Below are positions 6,756-12,664 of a stretch of 12,664 nt of DNA, piece by piece; within the stretch, counting starts at the first letter, position 1; each line of letters begins with the position of its first letter. A program made the position numbers and the translations under genes. Location: the NCBI GenBank assembly GCA_002436085.1, contig DIXT01000018.1, positions 34,460 through 47,123 of the forward strand, given 5' to 3'. Below the pieces are notes generated by a model, which saw only the letters and a program-made list of their open reading frames with translations, ran no database searches and was not told where the DNA came from. This DNA comes from Anaerolineaceae bacterium UBA6073 (GTDB taxonomy: Bacteria; Chloroflexota; Anaerolineae; Anaerolineales; Anaerolineaceae).

Positions 6756-6783
6756 AGAGCGCCGCCCGGCGCTCTTACTTTTT
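6756..6783 (+). terminator. Rho-independent terminator after yqhD
   Basis: AGAGCGCC (6756-6763) and GGCGCTCT (6768-6775) form a perfect 8-bp stem with loop GCCC, followed by TACTTTTTA on the + strand. It starts 16 bases past the yqhD stop codon. The facing glycosyltransferase stop codon (6775-6777) touches the stem. On the minus strand the hairpin has no U-run, so it mainly serves yqhD. Confidence 0.85.
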
Positions 6784-7782
6784 AACCTTGCGGAACAGGT
6801 TTTTCACCAGCGCCCACACCAGCTTGGCGCCCATCATCAGGTAGAAGAACCAGTTGAACAAAAAACAATAGTCCCGCGCGAAGTGTTTGCGGTAGTAAAG
6901 ATAATACGAGCGGTGCCATTGCAGGATGGAGTTGGCCGGCTGCGCCTTGCTGCCGCCTTCCCCGCCGTAATGCACGATGCGCGCGATGGGCACATACATC
7001 ACCTTCCAGCCGGCTTTCCGCGCGCGCAGGCAGTAGTCGCTGTCTTCCTGGTAGGCAAAAAAGCGCTCGTCAAACTCCCCGATTTGCTGCCAGGCCTGGC
7101 GCCGGATAAACATGCACGAGCCGGAAACCGCCTTGACCTCCGCGATTTCGTCCTCCGGCAGCCAGCTTTGCAGGTAACCGTTCAGCGCGCGGTTCCTGGG
7201 GCAGAGCTTGCCCAACCGGAAGAAGTACCCGAACACCTCGGCCGGCCTGGCCTCGCCGCGCCTGCTTTGCTTCTGAAAAGTCCCGTCCGCGTTCAGCACT
7301 TTCGGGATGGCAATCCCCACGCGCTCATTCGCGCGCATCCATTCCAACATTGGCGAAAAAAGGTCTTCTATCAGCAAGGTGTCCGGGTTGAGCAGCAGAA
7401 AGAAATCCCCGCGCGTCTCTGCCAGCATCTGGTTGACCGGTTTGGTGAAGCCCAGGTTGGCGTTGTTGCGAATGACCCGGACGTATGGGAATTCTTCCGC
7501 GAGCATTGCCAGGGTGTCGTCATCCGAAGCGTTATCCGCGACGATAATCTCATATTCAAATGACGGACCGCCTACCATATGGGACCGCATAATGACGTCG
7601 TGCCGTGCTGACGGGTCTTCCCCGCGCACAAAGCCTTGCGGCGTGTGTTCAGCAATGGAAAGCAGGCAGTCCCGCAGGTAGGCTTTGGCATTCAGGGTGA
7701 GAATACAGATGGAAAGGGTCGGCGCTACGCCCCCCCACGCCGATGGTTTTTCTGGTATTCGCGCGCTCAGCATGTCCATCAA
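6775..7782 (-). CDS. Family 2 glycosyltransferase, rhamnosyltransferase-like
   Basis: The 335-residue protein has a GT-A fold and most likely transfers a nucleotide-activated sugar to a cell-surface glycan at the inner membrane face. It shows LSICILTLNAKAYLRDCLLS (23-42), DNAS (83-86, nucleotide binding), NLGF (109-112), LLNPDT (130-135, the DXD-equivalent), VSGSCMFIRR (219-228), and E246-D247 in YQEDSDYCLRARKAGW (catalytic region). A hydrophobic stretch at about 306-327 and a basic tail suggest peripheral membrane attachment. Residues about 49-74 are an extra segment between the first helix and the second strand, absent in typical members. The start at 7782 is uncertain (ATG codons at positions 1, 2 and 4). 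Donor and acceptor sugars cannot be told, and no polysaccharide cluster is in view. Confidence 0.9.
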   Translation of the reverse strand: MMDMLSARIPEKPSAWGGVAPTLSICILTLNAKAYLRDCLLSIAEHTPQGFVRGEDPSARHDVIMRSHMVGGPSFEYEIIVADNASDDDTLAMLAEEFPYVRVIRNNANLGFTKPVNQMLAETRGDFFLLLNPDTLLIEDLFSPMLEWMRANERVGIAIPKVLNADGTFQKQSRRGEARPAEVFGYFFRLGKLCPRNRALNGYLQSWLPEDEIAEVKAVSGSCMFIRRQAWQQIGEFDERFFAYQEDSDYCLRARKAGWKVMYVPIARIVHYGGEGGSKAQPANSILQWHRSYYLYYRKHFARDYCFLFNWFFYLMMGAKLVWALVKNLFRKVKK

Positions 7783-7827
7783 GAAAACGCCCCTTCAGTA
7801 TTTCGCGTATCAGCAGACCTGAATACG

Positions 7828-7876
7828 ATTATACAATCGATTGGCTGAACAAAAATTGTCAATTCCTGGATGTCAA
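7828..7876 (-). promoter_or_regulatory. Promoter candidate for the glycosyltransferase with duplicated TTGACA
   Basis: On the minus strand a perfect TATAAT lies at 7833-7828, 45 bases before the ATG. TTGACA occurs twice upstream, at 7862-7857 and 7876-7871, because a 14-bp unit (TGTCAATTCCTGGA on the + strand) is repeated in tandem at 7857-7870 and 7871-7884. The nearer box is 23 bases from the -10, longer than the usual 17, so promoter strength is doubtful. Confidence 0.45.
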
Positions 7877-7905
7877 TTCCTGGATTTCCACACGGGAGGG
7901 CGAAC

Positions 7906-9798
7906 TTAGGCCTGAAACTCCGCGCTGTCATCCGGCAGCCAGATTTCCGCGCCTTGCCCCATTGCCGGCAAATACAAAACGCCGCCCTCCGCCGCCGCCT
8001 GCCCGCCGCCCAAAAGCCCGCGAAAGACTTCACGAACGCCAAAGCCCGCTTGCGGGAGCGCCAGCTCGCGCTCCGGTATCGTCTCTTCCGCGCGGTTGGC
8101 GTATACCAAGACGCGCTCTTTGCCCAACACGCGCTGGAAGAGCAGGCTGCCCGAATCCCCAAAGAGAACCTGGAAAGCGCCCTCAGTCAGCACGCGGCTG
8201 ATTTTGCGCAAGTTTATGAGCTTCCGGTAAAAGGCGAACAGCTCCTGGTCCCATTGGCTTTCATCCCAGGGCATACAGGCGCGGCTGCCAAAGCCTTCCT
8301 GGTCCCGCAGCCCGATTTCGTCGCCGTAATACAGGCACGGCACGCCCGGGAAGCAGAATTGCACCGCGGCGGCCAGCTTGCTCAGGGCTTTGTTCCCGCC
8401 CAGCTCGCTTAGGATGCGGGCGGTGTCGTGGCTGTCAATCAAATTGAGCTGCTGCAGGGCTATCGCCCAGGGCACTGCCGCCAGATGTTCCTGCCAGGTG
8501 CGCAATACCAGCTCGGTCGGCCAGCGTTCGCTCCCGCCCAGCTTGCCCTGCCAGTGCACCGCGTCCTGCTGGTAGGGGCGCAGCCAGTGCAGTAGCGGGT
8601 CGCTGAAGCCGGAGTAATTCATCACGCCGTCCCAGCCGTCGCCCTGCAGTTGGGAGGCAGCTTCAAAGAAGTTTTCCGCCACCAGGTAGGCTTCCGGGTT
8701 GGTCTCCTTCACTGCCCGCCGGATTTCCGGCAGGATTTCGCGGTCCAGCTGCTGTGCGTCCTGGCGCCCGAGCATATTCCCGACGTCCACGCGCCAGCCG
8801 CTGGCGTTCCAGGGCGCGCGCAGCCAACGGCGCATGATGCCGTCCGCGCCGCGGTACATCAGCTCGCGCAGGCGCTGGCTGCTATAGTTCAGTTTGGGAA
8901 GGGAGCCAAAACCCAGCCACGAGACGTACTCCTCCGGGCTCTCCCCAAAAAAGAAGTACTCCCGCTCCGGGCTGTTCGGGTCCGCCTTGGCAGCCTGGAA
9001 CCAGGGGTGCCCGATGCCGCAGTGGTTGGGGACGATATCCAGGATATAGCGCATGCCGCGCCGCGCAAATGCTCCGCTGAGGGCTTGCAGGGCTGCGTCG
9101 CCGCCCAAAACCGGGTCCACGTGTTCGTAATCCGCCACGTCATAGCGGTGGTTGGTGTAAGCGCTGAAAATCGGGTTCAGGTAGACCGCGTTCACGCCCA
9201 GGCGCTCCAGATAGTCCAGGCGCTCTCTGATGCCAGCCAGGTCGCCGCCGTAGAAGGGCAGCAAGCCGGGCTCGCGCGGGGCGGGCTGACCCCAGGCGAA
9301 AGTTTGCCGGCGCCAGTTGCGGTAGGGTATCGCTTCGTTGCGGGGGTCGTTGGTCGGGTCGCCATTCTCAAAGCGGTCTGGGAAGATTTGATAGAACACG
9401 GAGCGCTCCAGCCAGGGAATCGCGGGCGTATCCGCCAGGAGCTTGAAATCAAACAGCGAGAAAGGGACGCCCTGCCCGATGCCGGCCGCGTTCAGCCACC
9501 AGACCACTTCTTTCGTGCGGATGGCGAAGCGGTAGGGGACGCGCGGCTCGTTCACGCGCAAATCGGCTTCCCAGGCTTGCATGCCGCCTTGTGCGCCGGC
9601 CGGGGTCATCGCGCTGAACTGCTGCTCACCGTTGGGGATGGTGCGCAGCACCACCTGCTCAATGGGCGCATTGGCAGGCGTGAGCAGGCGCACGCGCACC
9701 AGCTCATCCAGGCGCGGGTGCGGGTTGGAAAGGTAATCGGCTGTGCCAAAATGCCGGATTTGCGCCAGCCACTCGGGTTGTGCGGTGCTCACGTTCAT
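7906..9798 (-). CDS. malZ: GH13 maltodextrin glucosidase-like hydrolase (MalZ-like)
   Basis: The protein has 630 residues from the preferred ATG at 9798, with no signal peptide, so it acts in the cytoplasm on imported maltodextrins. An N-terminal beta domain (about 10-120, CBM34-like) precedes the catalytic barrel (about 128-525). GH13 motifs are DIVPNHCG (254-261), GWRVDVGN with nucleophile D338, LVAEN with acid/base E375, and DSHDTAR with D458. Blocks GVPCLYYGDEIGL and NLIDSHDTAR strongly recall E. coli MalZ; a neopullulanase or cyclomaltodextrinase specificity is possible. A C-terminal beta domain follows. At 9798, GAGAG lies 5 bases upstream and TAAAAT (9823-9818) could be a -10. The frame stays open to an ATG at 9876 with no Shine-Dalgarno sequence, which would add 26 residues. 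It is followed 123 bases later by the glycosyltransferase. Confidence 0.9.
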   Translation of the reverse strand: MNVSTAQPEWLAQIRHFGTADYLSNPHPRLDELVRVRLLTPANAPIEQVVLRTIPNGEQQFSAMTPAGAQGGMQAWEADLRVNEPRVPYRFAIRTKEVVWWLNAAGIGQGVPFSLFDFKLLADTPAIPWLERSVFYQIFPDRFENGDPTNDPRNEAIPYRNWRRQTFAWGQPAPREPGLLPFYGGDLAGIRERLDYLERLGVNAVYLNPIFSAYTNHRYDVADYEHVDPVLGGDAALQALSGAFARRGMRYILDIVPNHCGIGHPWFQAAKADPNSPEREYFFFGESPEEYVSWLGFGSLPKLNYSSQRLRELMYRGADGIMRRWLRAPWNASGWRVDVGNMLGRQDAQQLDREILPEIRRAVKETNPEAYLVAENFFEAASQLQGDGWDGVMNYSGFSDPLLHWLRPYQQDAVHWQGKLGGSERWPTELVLRTWQEHLAAVPWAIALQQLNLIDSHDTARILSELGGNKALSKLAAAVQFCFPGVPCLYYGDEIGLRDQEGFGSRACMPWDESQWDQELFAFYRKLINLRKISRVLTEGAFQVLFGDSGSLLFQRVLGKERVLVYANRAEETIPERELALPQAGFGVREVFRGLLGGGQAAAEGGVLYLPAMGQGAEIWLPDDSAEFQA

Positions 9799-9895
9799 CA
9801 GCGCTCTCAAGGGGCTAATTTTACCAATGAATGGCATTTCAGGGCGAATTTCCTTTACTAGTAAAACTTTTGCCATGATCGTAGGGTTTTTGGCT

Positions 9896-9925
9896 TGTCA
9901 CCCTGAGCCTGCGAAGGGTCTTCTT
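9896..9925. repeat. Dispersed palindromic repeat, CACCCTGAG type
   Basis: TTGTCACCCTGAGCCTGCG, then AAGGGTCTTC, is a variant of the repeat at 2685-2711. ACCCT (9900-9904) pairs with AGGGT (9915-9919), and a T-rich run follows. In both copies the paired bases changed together (ATCCT/AGGAT against ACCCT/AGGGT). Confidence 0.6.
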
Positions 9926-9988
9926 TTCTTTTTGTCAGAGGGCGCGCGATCAGCGTTCGCCTTCAAAGATTAGGGGCAGATTGACGCA

Positions 9989-10041
9989 CCGTTCTGCCTG
10001 ACAGACCGGGCTGGTTTGCGCCGAATTCGATGGCAAAACGG
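9989..10041. repeat. Long stem-loop repeat B, copy 1
   Basis: The arms CCGTTCTGCC (9989-9998) and GGCAAAACGG (10032-10041) flank a 33-base loop (9999-10031) identical to those of copies 2 and 3. One arm has a T-to-C change that breaks a pair. Confidence 0.85.
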
Positions 10042-10058
10042 CTCGCAGTAACGGACCG

Positions 10059-10275
10059 TGTCACCGCGAGCGCAAGCGAAGCGGACTGCCATTTTTCGTC
10101 ATCGCGAGCGCAAGCGAAGCGATCTCCCTGCCGACCTAACATTGCGTCACCGCGAGGAACGAAGCGGTCTCCCCGCTGGCCTAACATTTCGTCATCGCGA
10201 GCGCAAGCGAAGCGATCTCCCTGTCGGCTTAACATTTCGTCATCGCGAGCGCAAGCGAAACGATCTCCCTGCTGG
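10059..10275. repeat. Array of five REP-like units
   Basis: Units start at 10059, 10097, 10145, 10190 and 10238, so the last three intervals are 48, 45 and 48 bp. The typical unit reads CGTCATCGCGAGCGCAAGCG, then AAGCGATCTCCCTG, then a linker ending in TAACATTT. Each unit forms a hairpin with stem ATCGC/GCGAT or ACCGC/GCGGT. The linkers are also similar, so this is a tandemly spread repeat and not a spacer array. Confidence 0.9.
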
Positions 10276-10316
10276 CATGCAGGCAGGATCCACAAGGGAT
10301 GCTTCGCTATGCCACA

Positions 10317-10369
10317 CCGTTTTGCCTGACAGACCGGGCTGGTTTGCGCCGAATTCGATGACAAAACGG
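10317..10369. repeat. Long stem-loop repeat B, copy 2
   Basis: The arms are CCGTTTTGCC (10317-10326) and GACAAAACGG (10360-10369), with the same 33-base loop (10327-10359). A G-to-A change breaks the loop-proximal pair. Confidence 0.85.
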
Positions 10370-10390
10370 CTCGCAGCAACGAATCAAACT

Positions 10391-10470
10391 CTGTCGCTGC
10401 GAGACCCTTTGCCTGCATACTATTGAACAATATGAGACCATTGTGTGGCAAAGGGTAGTGGCAGTCTGCC
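10391..10470. repeat. Long stem-loop repeat D within REP-like half-sites
   Basis: ACCCTTTGCC (10404-10413) and GGCAAAGGGT (10447-10456) form a perfect 10-bp stem around a 33-base loop. The flanks CTGTCGCTGCGAG (10391-10403) and AGTGGCAGTCTGCC (10457-10470) are the two REP-like half-sites, here in forward orientation. The following stretch 10471-10557 shows no gene or repeat. Confidence 0.75.
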
Positions 10471-10557
10471 CTTAAATCATTCGGGAACCTATGACACATG
10501 GGTTGTAAAAAGTATTTGAAATAAAGCTGAACCCTCAAGTGTGAGAGCTCTAAAAAA

Positions 10558-10620
10558 GGCAGATTGCCACGCCCCCTTCCTGTAAATCTCACTTTCACGT
10601 AATTCCAGCAGCGGGGGCTA
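10558..10620. repeat. Long stem-loop repeat C, copy 1
   Basis: AGGCAGATTGCCAC is followed by GCCCCC (10571-10576), a 36-base middle and GGGGGC (10613-10618). The middle is less like copies 2 and 3. Confidence 0.8.
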
Positions 10621-10633
10621 ATGACGAATCGGG

Positions 10634-10669
10634 CGTCACCGCGAGGAACGAAGCGGTCTCCCTGCTGGC
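10634..10669. repeat. REP-like unit, single copy
   Basis: CGTCACCGCGAGGAACGAAG, then CGGTCTCCCTGCTGG. It is the ACCGC/GCGGT stem form and lies just after long repeat C copy 1 in opposite orientation. Confidence 0.85.
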
Positions 10670-10699
10670 ACAGCTCGGGCCCTCTGCGCGATACCATTG

Positions 10700-10828
10700 G
10701 TAGGTTGGGTGGAGCGGCATCGGGTCGTTATCATGCAGTTGTATTTACGAAGCGAAACCCAACAAAATGCAGTAGGCGGGGATATGTCAGTGTTGGGTTG
10801 CGCTCCTGCGTCGCTGCACCCAACCTAC
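10700..10828. repeat. 129-bp MITE-like palindromic element
   Basis: GTAGGTTGGGTG (10700-10711) and its exact complement (10817-10828) form 12-bp terminal inverted repeats. A second pair, AACCCAACA (10756-10764) and TGTTGGGTT (10791-10799), and a third, GGAGCG (10712-10717) with CGCTCC (10801-10806), are nested inside. It has no coding capacity. The GTAGGTTGGGT/AACCCAACCTAC type is a repeat style found in many bacteria. No target duplication is evident. Confidence 0.8.
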
Positions 10829-10850
10829 GACTACTTTACGAGTGAAATGC

Positions 10851-10967
10851 AGGCAGATTGCCACGCCCCCTTACCGTAGTTCTGGCTTTCATGTAATTCC
10901 AGAAACGGGGGCTCGCAACGACGAAGCGCGCGTCACCGCGAGGCACGAAGCGGTCTCCCGGCTGGTA
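10851..10967. repeat. Long stem-loop repeat C, copy 2, plus REP-like unit
   Basis: GCCCCC (10865-10870) pairs with GGGGGC (10907-10912). An inner pair TTCTGG (10880-10885) and CCAGAA (10899-10904) extends the fold. The REP-like unit CGTCACCGCGAGGCACGAAG, then CGGTCTCCCGG, follows at 10931-10967. This unit is the best match to the empty target site of IS110 element 2. Confidence 0.85.
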
Positions 10968-10971
10968 TTAA

Positions 10972-11086
10972 AGGCAGATTGCCACCCCCCCTTACCGTAG
11001 TTCTGACTTTCAAGTAATTCTAGAAACGGGGGCTAGTGACGAATCTCTCGTCATCGCGAAGGCACGAAGCGGTCTCCCGGCTGGTA
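10972..11086. repeat. Long stem-loop repeat C, copy 3, plus REP-like unit
   Basis: Repeat C spans 10972-11034 with a C-run paired to GGGGGC (11028-11033). The REP-like unit at 11049-11086 has stem ATCGC/GCGGT, which leaves a G-T pair. Both are followed by the linker CTGGTATTAAAGGCAGATTG as in the previous composite. Confidence 0.85.
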
Positions 11087-11093
11087 TTAAAGG

Positions 11094-11211
11094 CAGATTG
11101 CCACGCCGTTTTGCCTGACAGACCGGGCTGGTTTGCGCCGAATTCGATGGCAAAACGGCTCGCTAATGACGAATCGGACGTCACCGCGAGCAGCGCAGCG
11201 ACGCCTGCTCC
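11094..11211. repeat. Long stem-loop repeat B, copy 3, plus degenerate REP-like unit
   Basis: GCCGTTTTGCC (11105-11115) and GGCAAAACGGC (11149-11159) form a perfect 11-bp stem with the 33-base loop at 11116-11148. The half-sites GGCAGATTGCCAC and CTCGCTAATGACG border it. A diverged REP-like unit follows at 11179-11211. Confidence 0.85.
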
Positions 11212-11348
11212 CGAAGGGAGGGTGCGATCTGCCTGTTTACTTGTTTGATATCGCCGGTCTTGCGTAGCACCCCAGCACCGAAGGTGCGTGTGGGCAGACC
11301 GCGCGAAAGGCCTGACACCGCAGGTCTCCTCTTTTCTAAGGTCGTAAA

Positions 11349-11463
11349 GCGGCTTCCACTCTTCAAGCCGCCGCTCCAGACCGTGTTATCCGGTCGTATG
11401 GGCGAAGCATCCTCGATTAGCGTCCTGGATGAGACGCGCCGTCCATTTTGGGATGCTTCGCCC
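11349..11463. repeat. Palindromic elements upstream of the YitT gene 3' end
   Basis: GCGGCTT (11349-11355) pairs with AAGCCGC (11365-11371). GGGCGAAGCATCC (11400-11412) pairs with its exact complement (11451-11463), a 13-bp inverted repeat extended by GTA/TAC after one mismatch. It encloses a small GCGTC/GACGC hairpin (11420-11437). No gene is seen between 11212 and 11588. Confidence 0.75.
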
Positions 11464-11496
11464 CTACCCAAGTCCCTTGTCGAACTGGCTTTCACG

Positions 11497-11538
11497 CTGC
11501 CGTATTTGTCGGTTTGACAAAGCGCTGCAAAGCAATAA
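11497..11538. repeat. Direct repeat flanking the YitT gene, copy 1
   Basis: Bases 11508-11538 match 12634-12664 at 25 of 31 positions, and the similarity continues leftward (CTGCC) with one gap. All but one of the differences are transitions. Confidence 0.6.
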
Positions 11539-11588
11539 GAACTCAACCCGACCTTTCCTGGCGGGTGTATTTTTTCAGGGAATTCACT

Positions 11589-12485
11589 TCACATTTCTTT
11601 GAGGGGTTTAAAGCCTTCGCCCAACGCCTCGCTCACTTGCCCGATAACCATAAACGCGTCCGCGTCGGCTTCATGCACGATGGTCTTCAGGCGCATCACC
11701 TCCGAGGCGGTCACCACGCAGTAAAGCATGGCGCGTTCCTGGCGGGTATAGCCGCCCACCGCCGGGATAATCGTGACGCCGCGTTCCAGCTCCTCATGAA
11801 TAGCTGATATGACTTCTTCGGGCTTTAATGTGATGATAAAGCCGGCTTTGGTGATGTTCGCGCCTTCCGAGGCCAGGTCAGCCGCCACGCCGGAAAGATA
11901 AATCATCATCAAGCCGTAGAGCGCCTTCTCCCAGCCGAACACGAAGCCCGCCAGCAGCACCACCAGCGAGTCGGTCATCATGTACGCCATGGAAATGGAA
12001 ATGCCAAAGCGGCGGTTTAGAATCCTGCCCAGAATGTCGGTTCCGCCGCTGGTGCCGCGCCCGAGGTAGACAATCCCCAGCCCGAGGCCCAGCAGAAGAC
12101 CGCCGAAAACGGTGTTAAGCACCGGGTCGTCGGTCAGAGCGGAAGTGCCGGTCAGGCTAATCAGCAGGTCCGTGAAGATGGAGAAGCTGAGGATAGCCAG
12201 GATGGTGCGGGAGGCAAAGCGCGGACCGCCCAGGTAGCGCCAGCCGAGCACGAACAGAGGCAGGTTGCCCAGCAGCACCACCAGACCAATCGGCCAGCCC
12301 AGCGTGTAATACAGCAGCTGGCCGGCGCCGCTGATGCCGCCGCTGACCAGGCTGGCAGGCACCAGAAACAGGCGCAGGCTAAGCGCCTGGACGAACGCGC
12401 CGAGCAGAATGAGCAGATAGTCGCGCAGTGCTCGCGGAGTGAATTCGATTTTTTGAAAAAACTGCTTGATCACGTGGCTTTCCAC
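11589..12485 (-). CDS. YitT/DUF161-DUF2179 family membrane protein
   Basis: This 298-residue integral membrane protein belongs to a widespread family of unknown transport or sensing role. Hydrophobic segments lie at about 22-42, 64-83, 94-112, 122-142, 165-184 and 188-203. The family signature GRGTSGGTDILGR is at 142-154, with NRRFGISIS after it. The cytoplasmic C-terminal DUF2179 domain (about 222-288) contains RGVTIIPAVGGYT and the terminal DAFMVIGQVSEALGEGF. Length and domain order are normal for the family. The start codon is GTG at 12485; AGAAAG just before it is a poor Shine-Dalgarno sequence, but no better start is near. It is a single gene with its own promoter. No substrate can be named. 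Confidence 0.93.
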   Translation of the reverse strand: MESHVIKQFFQKIEFTPRALRDYLLILLGAFVQALSLRLFLVPASLVSGGISGAGQLLYYTLGWPIGLVVLLGNLPLFVLGWRYLGGPRFASRTILAILSFSIFTDLLISLTGTSALTDDPVLNTVFGGLLLGLGLGIVYLGRGTSGGTDILGRILNRRFGISISMAYMMTDSLVVLLAGFVFGWEKALYGLMMIYLSGVAADLASEGANITKAGFIITLKPEEVISAIHEELERGVTIIPAVGGYTRQERAMLYCVVTASEVMRLKTIVHEADADAFMVIGQVSEALGEGFKPLKEM

Positions 12486-12514
12486 CTTTCTGGAAATCAG
12501 GTCAACAGGGGTAA

Positions 12515-12520
12515 ATTATA
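12515..12520 (-). promoter_or_regulatory. Perfect -10 box for the YitT gene
   Basis: TATAAT on the minus strand, 29 bases before the GTG, would start a transcript with a leader of about 22 bases. No good -35 box is found 16-18 bases upstream. Confidence 0.5.
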
Positions 12521-12621
12521 CGCCAAAGCGATATGCGCTTCCGGGTGCTTTCGGGGTATGGCATGCAGGTATAAAAACGACGTAACCATCCGATAGTCGC
12601 AGGGCAATTTCGTTTTTGAAC

Positions 12622-12664
12622 CTGCCAGATTCCGTCGGATTGACGAAGTGCTGCGGAGCAGTAA
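12622..12664. repeat. Direct repeat flanking the YitT gene, copy 2
   Basis: Partner of the copy at 11497-11538, in the same orientation about 1.13 kb away. It reaches the window edge and may continue. Nothing else is recognised between 12521 and 12621. Confidence 0.55.

Noticed and set aside
8650..9861. Long + strand open frame of 403 codons opposite the GH13 gene
   Set aside because: Antisense shadow; no domain, no ribosome binding site, and the opposite strand has all catalytic motifs.
10059..10275. CRISPR array
   Set aside because: The intervals between units are similar to each other and not unique spacers, and no cas gene is present.
9963..10697. Minus-strand open frame of 244 codons in the repeat region
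   Set aside because: Its repeated peptides (GDRFACARDDE) are just translated REP-like units.

Overview
The window looks like a chromosomal stretch from a GC-rich (coding parts clearly above 50% GC) free-living bacterium. The Chloroflexota, Anaerolineae type, fits best: a LysM/M23 envelope protein, GH13 and GT2 sugar enzymes, a YitT-type membrane protein, IS110 elements, and intergenic DNA crowded with palindromic REP-like repeats. This assignment rests on protein style and repeat style only; no rRNA or tRNA gene is present.

Layout. (1) 1-1116: an AT-rich block with a stand-alone PD-(D/E)XK nuclease-like gene on the + strand, unlike the rest in base composition and probably acquired. (2) 1117-1369: a hairpin-rich spacer. 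(3) 1370-2557, minus: a membrane-anchored LysM-M23 peptidase-like protein. (4) 2558-5326: an insertion hot spot with two unrelated IS110-family elements, both on the minus strand. The first transposase is broken by one in-frame TGA. The second is intact, sits inside a REP-like repeat whose two halves can still be read on either side, and has upstream of its gene a sequence that folds like a bridge RNA. Its internal loops carry short matches to the inferred target and donor ends. (5) 5573-6739, plus: a YqhD-type NADPH-dependent aldehyde reductase, convergent with (6) a GT2 glycosyltransferase (6775-7782, minus) and sharing a terminator hairpin with it. (7) 7906-9798, minus: a cytoplasmic MalZ-like GH13 maltodextrin hydrolase. 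(8) 9890-11588: about 1.7 kb without a convincing gene, built from several palindromic repeat families. They include a five-unit array, long stem-loops with interchangeable inserts between the same half-sites, and a 129-bp MITE-like palindrome. (9) 11589-12485, minus: a YitT/DUF2179 membrane protein, flanked on both sides by a degenerate direct repeat.

The housekeeping genes do not form one operon. The amylase and glycosyltransferase point the same way but are separated by 123 bp or more with a separate promoter candidate. The most notable content is the link between the REP-like repeats and the IS110 element that has used one as its target.
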